Assembly (NCBI RefSeq): GCF_000025545.1
Contig: NC_013889.1
Coordinates: 2,411,501-2,475,500 of the forward strand
From: Thioalkalivibrio sp. K90mix
GTDB lineage: Bacteria; Pseudomonadota; Gammaproteobacteria; Ectothiorhodospirales; Ectothiorhodospiraceae
Reading direction: 5' to 3'
Length of the DNA: 64,000 bases
In this document: in pieces, positions 46,089 to 54,501 of the stretch
Layout of the letters: each line of letters starts with the position of its first letter
How positions within the stretch are numbered: the first letter of the stretch is position 1
Notes under the pieces: generated by a model
Databases searched by the model: none
The model's input: the letters and a program-made list of their open reading frames with translations, nothing else
What the model was told of the DNA's origin: nothing
Made by a program: the position numbers and the translations under genes

Positions 46089-46925
46089 ATGCACGATACG
46101 CCCCACTATCCGTTGCGCGGCCTGCTCAAACGGCTGATCGAGCCCTTTGCGACCGGCCATGGCGGCCGCGTGCCACTCGGCCCCGATGAATGGGAGACCC
46201 TGCGCCGCCAGGTTCCGTTCATCGCGACGCTCACGCCCGAGGAAGCCGAACGCCTGAAGGGGCTGGTAGAAGAGCTGCTGGGCACCCGCGAGTTCGTGGG
46301 CATCGAGTCCGAGCCGACCCCCGGCCAGTGCCGCATGATCGCGGCCTACGCGGCACTGCCAGTCCTGGAGCTGGGGCTCGCCCCCTACCGCGACTGGCGC
46401 ACGCTGGTGCTATACCCGGACACCTTCGTGCCGGAACACGAATGGGTGGACGAGGATGGCATCGTGCATCAGGGGGCCATGCCGCAGTCCGGCGAGGCCT
46501 GGGAGCGCGGACCGGTCATCCTGTCCTGGGCCGATGTCGTTCGCGACGGTGCCGTCGTGGTGCACGAGATGACCCACGTGCTGGATGCCGGCAACGGCGA
46601 CGTGAACGGCTTTCCGCCGCTGGCGCGCGATCACTCCGCCGCAGACTGGACCCGCGACTTCACCGCAGCCTACGAGGCACTTGTCGAGGCCGTGGAAAAC
46701 GACGTCCCGGAAGACCAGCTACCGCTGGACCCTTACGCCGCGACCGCCCCGGAGGAGTTCCTGGCCGTGGCCGCGGAGGCCTTTTTCTTCGAGCCGCAAG
46801 GGCTGCGCGAGGCCCTGCCGGCGGTCTATGATCATCTGGTCCGGTATTTTCGCCAGGAACCGCACCGTCGCGCGGCGGCCATCGCCACGCAAGGGACCCA
46901 CTTGCCACACGAGATCTCCGCATGA
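46089..46925 (+). CDS. mtfA: Zinc-dependent peptidase of the MtfA family
   Basis: A 278-residue cytoplasmic protein with the metalloprotease HEMTH (VVHEMTHVLD) and the third ligand in FLAVAAEAFF. E. coli MtfA binds the repressor Mlc and is an aminopeptidase. Start at 46089 has a weak ribosome site. The stop overlaps the next start by 4 nt. Confidence 0.92.
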   Translation: MHDTPHYPLRGLLKRLIEPFATGHGGRVPLGPDEWETLRRQVPFIATLTPEEAERLKGLVEELLGTREFVGIESEPTPGQCRMIAAYAALPVLELGLAPYRDWRTLVLYPDTFVPEHEWVDEDGIVHQGAMPQSGEAWERGPVILSWADVVRDGAVVVHEMTHVLDAGNGDVNGFPPLARDHSAADWTRDFTAAYEALVEAVENDVPEDQLPLDPYAATAPEEFLAVAAEAFFFEPQGLREALPAVYDHLVRYFRQEPHRRAAAIATQGTHLPHEISA

Positions 46926-47320
46926 AGACCCTGTCACCAAGCCTTTTCCTGCTCACCATGCTGTGGTGGATCATCCCCGGCAGCGCTGTCGCGGTCGACG
47001 ACCTCGACAGCCGCTACGTGACCCTGGAACCCGTGGTGGTCAACATGGAGTCCTCCGATCGCGCCCGTTACCTGCAAGCCAAGATTCAACTCGAGGCGGC
47101 GGAGATGGAGGATGCCCGCGAGATCCGTGGACATATTCCGGCCGTGCGCGACCGGCTCATTCGCATCCTGGGGGGGCGCTCGCCCGACAGCCTGCGCGGC
47201 AGCGCGGCCCGCGAAGACCTGCGCCAGGAGGCGATGGAAGAGCTCAACGAGCTGCTGGAGGAACTGACCGGCGCCCCGCGCATCGAGGCCCTGTACTTCT
47301 CGGACTTCATCCGCCAGTAG
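46922..47320 (+). CDS. Secreted FliL-like protein
   Basis: A 132-residue protein that resembles the periplasmic FliL domain: YVTLEPVVVNM, a central helix, IRGHIPAVRDRLIRIL and a C-terminal ELTGAPRIEALYFSDFIRQ. Flagellar FliL has a membrane anchor and follows fliK or precedes fliM; here the leader looks cleavable (PGSAVA, near residue 24) and no flagellar gene is near. It is coupled to mtfA. A non-flagellar FliL-like role is possible. Confidence 0.8.
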   Translation: MKTLSPSLFLLTMLWWIIPGSAVAVDDLDSRYVTLEPVVVNMESSDRARYLQAKIQLEAAEMEDAREIRGHIPAVRDRLIRILGGRSPDSLRGSAAREDLRQEAMEELNELLEELTGAPRIEALYFSDFIRQ

Positions 47321-47340
47321 TAACGCGCGCCACCGGCCGG

Positions 47341-47375
47341 ACAAAGAAGACCCCGGCAGCCAAGATCTGCCGGGG
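47341..47375 (-). terminator. Terminator between FliL-like gene and the 98-residue gene
   Basis: An 8-bp stem (CCCCGGCA at 47351-47358, TGCCGGGG at 47368-47375) with a 9-nt loop. On the leftward strand it is followed by TCTTCTTTGT, so it best serves the gene at 47440-47736, but it may act in both directions. Confidence 0.6.
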
Positions 47376-47439
47376 CCCAAGCTGCCCGACGGAGGACCGG
47401 GCCGGGGTCCCGCCAGGGACCCAGTTCATCCTGCCAAGA

Positions 47440-47736
47440 TCAGTGCGGCCGGTGCAGCAGCGGCATCTCGCCACGCTCGACCATGTGCCGGATCAGGGTT
47501 GCCCGGCCAGGTTCTTCCTGCTCCAGCTCGGCAGCGCACTGTGAATCCTGGTGCGTGGCCTCGGCCAGCAGCACCTCGAGCTCACGCAGGTCCACCTTCG
47601 GCTGCTGCAGATCCTCCGGCTTCGGGTTTTCCACCATGTGGGTCTCCCAGAACATGCGCGGGTGCCAGCAGTGCAATTGCGCATCCGGGTGCTGAAAGAG
47701 TTCGACACAACGACGATTGAGTTCCTGTGCATTCAT
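47440..47736 (-). CDS. Conserved hypothetical protein
   Basis: A 98-residue soluble protein with a histidine- and tryptophan-rich N-terminal part (LHCWHPRMFWETHM), several acidic helices and a C-terminal MVERGEMPLLHRPH. No signal or membrane segment is seen. I do not recognise the family. It ends just before a good terminator and its upstream region (47737-47811) is 75 nt, so it is probably a single transcript or the tail of the yheS transcript. Confidence 0.65.
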   Translation of the reverse strand: MNAQELNRRCVELFQHPDAQLHCWHPRMFWETHMVENPKPEDLQQPKVDLRELEVLLAEATHQDSQCAAELEQEEPGRATLIRHMVERGEMPLLHRPH

Positions 47737-47811
47737 TGCGAATGACTCCTCGTGCCGGTGTATTCACTCTCCTGTATAGACCCCCGAATACCCGAGTGCA
47801 AGGCTCGGATA

Positions 47812-49719
47812 TTAGACCTGGCCCACAGAATACCCGCGCGCTGACTCGAGCGCCTCCAGCGCCTCCAGCGCCTCCATCCATTCAGCCTCGGCGTCCTCCA
47901 GACGCGCACGCAACTCGCCCTGCTCACGGGTCAGCTCGGCCAGCCGTCCCGCATCATCTCCGGTGTACAGTGCGGGATCGGCCAGCTCGCCCTCGATCGC
48001 CTCCAGCTGCTGCTGCAACTCACTACAGGCCTGCTCCGCCGCATCGGCCCGCTTTTGCAGTGGACGCAGCGCCGCGCGCGCCTGGGCGGCCTGCTGGCGA
48101 CGCTCCTTCTGCGAACGTGGCGCTTCCGGCGCGGACGGCGCGGAGGCGACCGGCACCCCCCGTTCGCGCTGCAGCTCGCGCGCGTAGTCATCCAGGTCGC
48201 CGTCAAACTCGGTCAGACAGCCATCCTCGACCCGCCAGAAACGGTCGCAGACACGCGCCAGCAGTTCGCGGTCGTGCGCCACCACGACCAATCCGCCGGC
48301 ATAGTTCTCCAGTGCCTCCGCCAGGGCCTCGCGCATGTCGAGGTCCAGGTGGTTGGTCGGCTCGTCGAGCAGCAACAGCGCGGGTGCCTGCCAGATGAGC
48401 ATCGCCAGCACCAGACGCACCCGCTCGCCGCCGGAGCACTGTCCGACGGGGTTGTCCGCGCGCTCGCCGGGAAACCCCATGCCGCCCAGGAAGTCACGCA
48501 GGCGCTGTTCCGGTGCGTCGGCATCCAGCCGTGTCATATGGGTCAGGGGCGAGGCCGCCAGGTCCAGCTGCTCGCGCTGATGCTGGGCGAAGTAGCCTAC
48601 CCGCAGGCCGGGGTCGACCCGCCGCTCGCCCGCCGTCGGCGCGAGCGTTCCTGCGAGCAGGGACAGCAGTGTCGATTTCCCGGCGCCGTTGGGTCCCAGC
48701 ACCCCGATACGATCCTCCGGGCGCAGCCGCAGGTCGGTCGCCCGCAGGCGGCAGGTCTCGCCGTCGCAGACCTCCGCCGCCTCCAACGCCAGCAGTGGAT
48801 CGGGCAGGCGCCCCGGCGTCGGAATCTCCAGGTGGATCGGGCGCGCGGCGCGGATTACCGCCACCTCGTCCAGCCGCTCGAGGCGCTTCAGCCGGCTCTG
48901 GGCCTGGCGCGCCTTGCTCGCCTTGGCGCGGAAACGGCGCACGAAGTCCTCCAGGTGCGCACGCTCGGCGGCGACCTTCGCCGCCGCCGCCTCGCTTTGT
49001 GCCGCGACCTCCGCGCGTCGTTTCTCGGCCTGGGTGTAACCCCCGCTGTAAAGCTCGATCCTTCCGCGCTCGATATGCGCGATGTGCGTGACCACCGCAT
49101 CGAGGAAACGCCGGTCGTGGGCGATCACGATTACGGTGCCCGGATAGCGCGCCAGCCAGCCTTCCAGCCAGACGATAGCCTCCATGTCGAGGTGATTGGT
49201 CGGCTCGTCCAGCAGCAGGAGGTCCGAGCGGGTCATCAGGGTCCGTCCCAGACCAAGCCGCATCCGCCAGCCACCGGAGAAGTCGCTCATCGGGCGATCG
49301 GCATCCTCCGGCGCAAACCCGAGACCGGCCAGCAGGCGGCGCGCGCGGGCCTCGGCGGACCAGCCATCGACCGCATCGATGGCCGCATACAGCCGCGCGT
49401 GTTCCGCGCCGTCCTCGACCAACTCCAGCTGCCGCTCCAGGTCGCGCAGCTCGGCATCGCCATCGAGTACATAGTCAACCGCTCGACGAGGGCTGCCCGG
49501 GACCTCCTGCGGGAGGTGGGCCACCACCCACTCCGCCGGAACCTCGACATGGCCCGCATCCACGGAGAGTTCGCCTTGCAATGCGGCCAGCAACGAGGAC
49601 TTGCCGCAGCCATTCGCCCCGGTAAGCCCTACGCGCCAGCCGGCGTGAACAGTCAGATTGCTGTGCTGCAGCAGCACCTGCCGGCCACGCCGCAGCTCGA
49701 TGTCGGAGAGTCGGATCAT
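47812..49719 (-). CDS. yheS: ABC-F family ATPase, YheS type
   Basis: A 635-residue soluble tandem ABC protein with no membrane domain. NBD1 has GANGCGKSS and SDFSGGWRMRL; NBD2 has GPNGAGKSTL and SGGERVRL; LLLLDEPTNHLD occurs in NBD1 and LLLDEPTNHLD in NBD2. The interdomain linker (P-site tRNA interaction motif) and a C-terminal coiled coil (about 540-630) are as in E. coli YheS, which acts on stalled ribosomes. Start at 49719 (MIRLSDIELRRG) matches YheS; the extra 11 upstream residues do not. Confidence 0.93.
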   Translation of the reverse strand: MIRLSDIELRRGRQVLLQHSNLTVHAGWRVGLTGANGCGKSSLLAALQGELSVDAGHVEVPAEWVVAHLPQEVPGSPRRAVDYVLDGDAELRDLERQLELVEDGAEHARLYAAIDAVDGWSAEARARRLLAGLGFAPEDADRPMSDFSGGWRMRLGLGRTLMTRSDLLLLDEPTNHLDMEAIVWLEGWLARYPGTVIVIAHDRRFLDAVVTHIAHIERGRIELYSGGYTQAEKRRAEVAAQSEAAAAKVAAERAHLEDFVRRFRAKASKARQAQSRLKRLERLDEVAVIRAARPIHLEIPTPGRLPDPLLALEAAEVCDGETCRLRATDLRLRPEDRIGVLGPNGAGKSTLLSLLAGTLAPTAGERRVDPGLRVGYFAQHQREQLDLAASPLTHMTRLDADAPEQRLRDFLGGMGFPGERADNPVGQCSGGERVRLVLAMLIWQAPALLLLDEPTNHLDLDMREALAEALENYAGGLVVVAHDRELLARVCDRFWRVEDGCLTEFDGDLDDYARELQRERGVPVASAPSAPEAPRSQKERRQQAAQARAALRPLQKRADAAEQACSELQQQLEAIEGELADPALYTGDDAGRLAELTREQGELRARLEDAEAEWMEALEALEALESARGYSVGQV

Positions 49720-49922
49720 GGGCGTAGTGTAGGGAAACGGGTACCCGCGCACACACGGGGGTTCGCGTTTAAAGCCCCTCCCGACCCATGCGTCAATTTA
49801 TTGCCACCCTTTGCCGCCGGAGGCGGCTCTGCCTTGCCACCCCGGCAGGCAGGCGCCGATTTTCTGTCACCGCGCCCAAGCGAATAGATCCATCATTCTG
49901 TTTATTAAAGGCTTTCATCAAG

Positions 49923-49938
49923 TGGCACAAAATTCGCT
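49923..49938 (+). promoter_or_regulatory. Sigma54-like promoter upstream of the diguanylate cyclase
   Basis: TGGCACAAAATTCGCT matches the -24/-12 consensus TGGCACGNNNNTTGCW except for A for G at position 7 and C for T at position 13, with the GG-GC pair correctly spaced. A start 12 nt downstream would give a leader of about 30 nt to the ATG at 49979. This is a sequence match only. Confidence 0.5.
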
Positions 49939-49978
49939 TCATCTTGACCCCAAGACTTCTGGATACGGCGAGGCTGCC

Positions 49979-50902
49979 ATGAATCGCGACGGAAACGCAG
50001 GGAATCTGCGCCTGGTATCGGGCAAGGGGAAATCCACCGAACGCCCCGAGGCCCCATTTGACGCGCTGGCCTTCGTCCAGTCCCTGACCGCGACACTGGA
50101 ATTCGACGCCGTCCTTCAGCGCCTGCAAGAACAGCTCCATACCCTCCTGCAGCATTCCGGGTGGATCTTCTACACCGATGGCGACGACCAGTCCTGGTCG
50201 GGCGGCGAGGATGACCGCCACCGCATCGAATACGGGCTTAGCTACAACGGCGCCACCATGGGCTCCTTGATCCTGATGCGCGGACGCCGTTTCAGTGATG
50301 CAGAACAGCAGCAGATCGAGGCGCTGCTCGGGCTGGCGGCCCCCGCCCTGCACAATGCCCACCGGTTCCGGCGACTGATGTCCAACCTGGAGAGCGACGA
50401 ACTCACAGGACTGGGCAACCGCCGCGCCTTCGAGATCCAGGGCGCCAAGTGGCTGGCCGACTGCCGCCGCCAGGACCGCCCACTGTCCGTGCTGGCCATC
50501 GACCTGGACCACTTCAAGCGCATCAACGACGACTACGGCCATGCGGTAGGCGACGAGCTGCTGCGCCGCGTAGCGGACACGCTGCGTGCGGCCACACGTC
50601 AGTCCGACCTGCTGGTGCGTATGGGCGGAGAGGAATTCCTGGCCGTCTTGCCGGGGGCCGACCTGGCCTGCGCCATGGAATGCGCGGAACGCATCCGCAC
50701 GGCGATTGCGAATATCCGCGCCACCGCGACCGCCGATGATGCATCAGCCCTGCAAAGCGAGGGCATGGTCAAGGTCACCGCCAGCATCGGCGTCGCGAGC
50801 GTGGGCCGCAGCACAACGCTGCAGGCCCTCTATCAGAAGGCCGACGAAGCGCTGTACGCCGCCAAGCAGTCCGGACGCAACCGCGTCCTGGCGGGCAACT
50901 GA
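49979..50902 (+). CDS. Diguanylate cyclase with GAF-like N-terminal domain
   Basis: A 307-residue protein. An N-terminal helix and GAF-like sensory region (about 25-130) precede a GGDEF domain (about 139-305) whose active site is GGEEF at 216-220. An inhibitory RxxD site lies at 207-210, exactly five residues earlier, so product inhibition is expected. It makes c-di-GMP and would be opposed by the EAL enzyme at 26623-27759. No membrane helices occur. The start at 49979 follows a purine-rich site, and a sigma54-like promoter precedes it. Confidence 0.93.
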   Translation: MNRDGNAGNLRLVSGKGKSTERPEAPFDALAFVQSLTATLEFDAVLQRLQEQLHTLLQHSGWIFYTDGDDQSWSGGEDDRHRIEYGLSYNGATMGSLILMRGRRFSDAEQQQIEALLGLAAPALHNAHRFRRLMSNLESDELTGLGNRRAFEIQGAKWLADCRRQDRPLSVLAIDLDHFKRINDDYGHAVGDELLRRVADTLRAATRQSDLLVRMGGEEFLAVLPGADLACAMECAERIRTAIANIRATATADDASALQSEGMVKVTASIGVASVGRSTTLQALYQKADEALYAAKQSGRNRVLAGN

Positions 50903-50921
50903 CCCCCAACCGAAGCTGTAC

Positions 50922-51863
50922 TCAGGGGTTCTCGCCGGGCTGAATGAAATCCACACAGGTGAGCGCCGTGGCCAGGATGGCCTGACGCAGGGCCTCGATC
51001 GCCTCCGGCCGCGGGAAACTGGTACGCCAGGCCAGCGCTACCCGGCGGCTGGGCGCCGGGTCCTCGAATCGACGCACGGCCAGCAGGCGCTGGGCGTAGC
51101 GATCGGCCCCCACCGCCGTACACGGCAGAATGGTCACGCCCATACCCGAGGCCACCATATGGCGAATGGTCTCCAGCGAGGAGCCCTCCATATTGCGCGG
51201 CGTACTGCCATCGGCGGTGACCGTCCTCTGGCAGGCGGGACAGCGCTCCAGCACCTGATCACGGAAGCAGTGCCCGGCACCGAGCATCAGCAAGGTGGCG
51301 TCCGCCATGTCCTCGAGGGTCAGCGTCTTCTTGTCCTGCAGGGGGTGGCCGCCCGGCAGCACCGCGACGAAAGGCTCGTCGTACAACGGCAGCGTGACCA
51401 CCCCCGGCTCTTCGAACGGCAACGAGATGATGATCGCGTCCAGTTCGCCGTGCTTCAGTCGCTCGCGCAATCGGTCGGTGTAGTTCTCCTCGATCACCAG
51501 CGGCATTCTGGGTGCACGCTCGCGCAGCACCGGGATCAGCTCGGGCAGCAGGTACGGGCCAATGGTGTAGATGGCCCCGAGTCGCAGGGGACCCGCCAGC
51601 TGGTCCTGACTCTGCACCGCCACCGCACGCAGATGCTCCACCTCGGTCAGCACCCGACGGGCCTGGGTCACGATTTGCTCGCCGGCCGGGGTCACGCTGA
51701 CCTCGCCACGGCCACGCTCGAACAGCGTAACCCCCAGTTCATCTTCAAGTTTGCGAATGGCGACGGACAAAGACGGCTGACTGACATGACAAGCCTCGGC
51801 CGCTCGACCAAAATGGCGCCGGTCGGCCACCGCAACGACATAGCGCAGCTCGCTCAGCGTCAT
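50922..51863 (-). CDS. oxyR: Hydrogen-peroxide-sensing LysR regulator OxyR
   Basis: A 313-residue LysR protein, with the N-terminal helix-turn-helix (GRAAEACHVSQPSLSVAIRKLEDELG) and the redox cysteines Cys199 and Cys208 in GHCFRDQVLERC at the E. coli positions. It activates peroxide defence genes after disulfide formation. It overlaps the stop of the upstream DUF3301 gene by 4 nt, so the two are translationally coupled. No katG or ahpC lies in the window. Confidence 0.95.
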   Translation of the reverse strand: MTLSELRYVVAVADRRHFGRAAEACHVSQPSLSVAIRKLEDELGVTLFERGRGEVSVTPAGEQIVTQARRVLTEVEHLRAVAVQSQDQLAGPLRLGAIYTIGPYLLPELIPVLRERAPRMPLVIEENYTDRLRERLKHGELDAIIISLPFEEPGVVTLPLYDEPFVAVLPGGHPLQDKKTLTLEDMADATLLMLGAGHCFRDQVLERCPACQRTVTADGSTPRNMEGSSLETIRHMVASGMGVTILPCTAVGADRYAQRLLAVRRFEDPAPSRRVALAWRTSFPRPEAIEALRQAILATALTCVDFIQPGENP

Positions 51864-52213
51864 CGTTCGGGGCCCCGATGCCCCGCACCGTTATCGCCAT
51901 CCACCAGGCGCCCGTCATCGGGCAGGTCGAGGGTGACATGGCGCAGGCGACGGCCGTCCAGCGAGATCTCGCCGACATGTCGGCTGGCCCCATCGGTGGC
52001 GAATTCAAAGCGGTATTGCCGCCACCAGGCCAGGCCTCCGGGCCGGCGTCGAATGGACTGGCGCGTGCGTACCACGCTGCCATCCAGCAACTGTACGCCG
52101 GCCTGTTCGCAACTGCGCCGCGCGATCTGTCGCACCCGTTCGTGGGTGCGCCAGGAGTCGTTCACGTAAAAGGCCACCAGAACCAGGGCGAGGATTATCA
52201 GCAAAGCCGTCAT
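51860..52213 (-). CDS. DUF3301 family membrane-anchored protein
   Basis: A 117-residue protein with a short N-terminal hydrophobic segment (about 2-17) and the DUF3301 pattern: ...YVNDSWRTHERVRQIARRSCEQAGVQLLDGSV and WRQYRFEFATDG. The family has no known function. ATG 52213 matches the family start; the frame extends upstream to 52303. It is upstream of oxyR and overlaps it by 4 nt. Its promoter region holds the GGGTATGATACCC palindrome. Confidence 0.87.
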   Translation of the reverse strand: MTALLIILALVLVAFYVNDSWRTHERVRQIARRSCEQAGVQLLDGSVVRTRQSIRRRPGGLAWWRQYRFEFATDGASRHVGEISLDGRRLRHVTLDLPDDGRLVDGDNGAGHRGPER

Positions 52214-52217
52214 GGAC

Positions 52218-52230
52218 GGGTATGATACCC
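52218..52230. promoter_or_regulatory. Palindromic -10 region for divergent DUF3301-oxyR and inositol-phosphatase genes
   Basis: GGGTATGATACCC is a perfect palindrome in the 60-nt gap between the two divergent starts. It contains TATGAT for rightward and TATCAT for leftward transcription, both -10-like. It could serve two overlapping promoters or bind a dimeric regulator. Confidence 0.35.
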
Positions 52231-52273
52231 ACATTCCATTTCTTGCCGACGACCGCCCTGCACTCGACGTCCC

Positions 52274-53107
52274 ATGTCCATCAGCATAAATGCATTCAAT
52301 CAACTCGCCGGAGAGCTCCGTTCTGTTGGCCAGAGCGAGCTGCTACCCCGCTTCGAGGCCGGGATTGCGGTGGACTACAAGGCCGATGGCTCGGTGATCA
52401 CGCAGGCCGACCATGCCGTCGATGCACGACTGCGCGACCTGCTGGGGACCGCGATCGCAGGCGAACCCGTACTGAGCGAGGAGCAATCGCGGCAGGAGCA
52501 GGCCCGCGTACTCGACCAGGCACCCGCCTTCTGGCTGGTCGACCCGCTGGACGGCACCAGTAACTTCGCCGGCGGCATGCCCTTTTTCGCGATCTCGATT
52601 GCGCGCATCGAGGGCGACCGCGTCACCCACGGCGCGACCTACGACCCGGTACGGGACGAACTCTTTACCGCAAAAGAAGACGGGCCCCTGCTGCTGAACG
52701 ATGCGCCACCCCCGACAGCCGCCCGCGCGCCGGCCAGCCGCCTGGACAAAGCCATCGCCCTCGTCGACTACAAGCGTCTGGACCCCGGTCTTGCGGCGGC
52801 CATGGCCACCGACGCCCCCTACCGCTCGCAGCGCAACCTGGGGGCTTGCGCCCTGGAATGGGCCTGGTTGGCGGCCGGGCGCGCCGATCTGTACCTGCAT
52901 GGAGGACAGGCCCTGTGGGACAGCGCCGCCGGGACCCTGATGCTGGCCCGCGCCGGTGGCACGATGAGCAACCTCGAGGGAGAGGCGGCGTTTGACCGTT
53001 CCCTGGACAAGCGCTCGGCCATCGCGGCCCGTTCGGCCGCGTTGTTCGATCAATGGCAGGCGTGGACCGCCCCACGCCGACAGCTCTCCATGGCGTCTCT
53101 CTCGTGA
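52274..53107 (+). CDS. Inositol monophosphatase family phosphatase
   Basis: A 277-residue protein with the metal sites GEPVLSEEQ, WLVDPLDGTSNF and LWDSAAG. Family members cleave inositol phosphates, histidinol phosphate, 3'-phosphoadenosine phosphates or fructose-1,6-bisphosphate; the exact substrate is open. Its stop overlaps the GTG of the adenylate cyclase gene (GTGA), so both are coupled. Confidence 0.9.
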   Translation: MSISINAFNQLAGELRSVGQSELLPRFEAGIAVDYKADGSVITQADHAVDARLRDLLGTAIAGEPVLSEEQSRQEQARVLDQAPAFWLVDPLDGTSNFAGGMPFFAISIARIEGDRVTHGATYDPVRDELFTAKEDGPLLLNDAPPPTAARAPASRLDKAIALVDYKRLDPGLAAAMATDAPYRSQRNLGACALEWAWLAAGRADLYLHGGQALWDSAAGTLMLARAGGTMSNLEGEAAFDRSLDKRSAIAARSAALFDQWQAWTAPRRQLSMASLS

Positions 53108-54501
53108 AATCTCGAAAGCCAAACAACGGGCGTTTGTCGGCGGGCGATTTCACCCCCCGCTACCTCCCCATCGCCTGGAAGATCGTCGCGGTCGTCGCCA
53201 TCCTGACCCTGCTGGGCATCGGCACCCTTTCGGTGGTGGTGCTGAACCAGGTCACCAATGTCCTCAACAACCAGATCCAGGCCCAGGCCGAACTGACCCT
53301 GGCGCCCGTCGCCCGCACCTCGGCCGAACTGATGCTGGCCGAGGACTACCTGACCCTGGAGACCCTGCTGAACTCGCTGGTCGAAGACGGTCGCGTCGAG
53401 TCGGTCACCGCCTACGCCATCGATCGCGGCGTGATCGCCTCGGCCGGCACCCCGCCCTCTCCCGGAGGAGGCATCAGCGAGGGGGTGTGGCCACTGGCGG
53501 GCCCGGTAGAGCCCTACCAGCGCGAGGTGCACTTTCAGGATGTCCAGGTCGGGTACATCGAGGCGCACATCGACACGACCCCCATGCAGGAGCTGATCCG
53601 CAACACCATCAATGCGGGGATTGCGACGGCGATCGGGGTCTTTCTGCTCAGCCTGATCCTGGCGATCGACATCAGCAAGCGCCTGGTGCGTCCGCTGGAG
53701 CGCCTGGCACATGCCATGCGCGAACGCATACGCCATCCAGTCGACGAGCACGGGCGGCCCTTGCCGATGGTGCACGAGGACGAGATCGCCCAGCTGACCG
53801 ACGCCTTCAACAACATGGCCCAGGACCTGCTGCGCAAGGACCAGGTCGAATCGGCCCTGCGCCGTTATGTCTCCGACGCGATCGCGCAGGACATCCTGGA
53901 GAATCTCGACCGGATCGAGCTCGGAGGGCGGGCGGTCGAGGGCTCGGTGCTGTTCGCGGACATCAAGGGCTATACCGCGCTGTCGGAACGCTGCACCCCG
54001 GAAGAACTCGGCCGCATGCTGAATGAATTCTTCGGTCCGATGGCGGAATGTATTGCCCGTCACGGTGGGACGGTAGACAAGTACATGGGCGACTGTACCA
54101 TGGCGGTGTTTGGCCTCGGCGGTGACGAGAACCATCGCCAGACGGCCGCACGAACCGGACTCGCGTTGCTGGAAACGGTCGCCGCGATCAACGCCGAACG
54201 CGAGGCCCGGGGCGAGGAACGCGTCGAATTCCGCATTGGCTTGAACGCGGGCGAGATGCTGGCCGGCAACATGGGCGCACAGGATCGCATGCAATTCACC
54301 GTGGTCGGCGACACCGTCAACGTGGCGGCTCGCCTGGTCACGGTCGCGCCATCCGCCGGCATGGTAACCACGCAGTGCTTCATGGAGCATGAGCAGGTGA
54401 AAGGGCAGTTTGAAACCGAACACTGGGGGACGCACGAGTTACACGGCGTCAGCGAACCCGCCGAGGTGATTCGTATCCTCGCGGTGGCGGACGCCCATTG
54501 A
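53104..54501 (+). CDS. Membrane-bound class III adenylate cyclase with HAMP domain
   Basis: A 465-residue sensor cyclase. One membrane helix (about 26-48), a ~120-residue periplasmic region, a second helix (about 171-190), a HAMP domain (about 190-245) and a C-terminal cyclase domain (about 275-420). The metal Asps are in FADIKGYT (Asp286) and KYMGD (Asp330), with GDTVNVAARL as the base/ribose-binding loop. The GTG start overlaps the preceding stop; the open frame upstream is inside the phosphatase gene. It probably makes cAMP in response to an external signal. It is coupled to the next lipoprotein. Confidence 0.92.
   Translation: MKSRKPNNGRLSAGDFTPRYLPIAWKIVAVVAILTLLGIGTLSVVVLNQVTNVLNNQIQAQAELTLAPVARTSAELMLAEDYLTLETLLNSLVEDGRVESVTAYAIDRGVIASAGTPPSPGGGISEGVWPLAGPVEPYQREVHFQDVQVGYIEAHIDTTPMQELIRNTINAGIATAIGVFLLSLILAIDISKRLVRPLERLAHAMRERIRHPVDEHGRPLPMVHEDEIAQLTDAFNNMAQDLLRKDQVESALRRYVSDAIAQDILENLDRIELGGRAVEGSVLFADIKGYTALSERCTPEELGRMLNEFFGPMAECIARHGGTVDKYMGDCTMAVFGLGGDENHRQTAARTGLALLETVAAINAEREARGEERVEFRIGLNAGEMLAGNMGAQDRMQFTVVGDTVNVAARLVTVAPSAGMVTTQCFMEHEQVKGQFETEHWGTHELHGVSEPAEVIRILAVADAH

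Noticed and set aside
48055-49887. A 610-residue rightward frame opposite yheS
   Set aside because: Antisense shadow of a fully conserved ABC-F gene.
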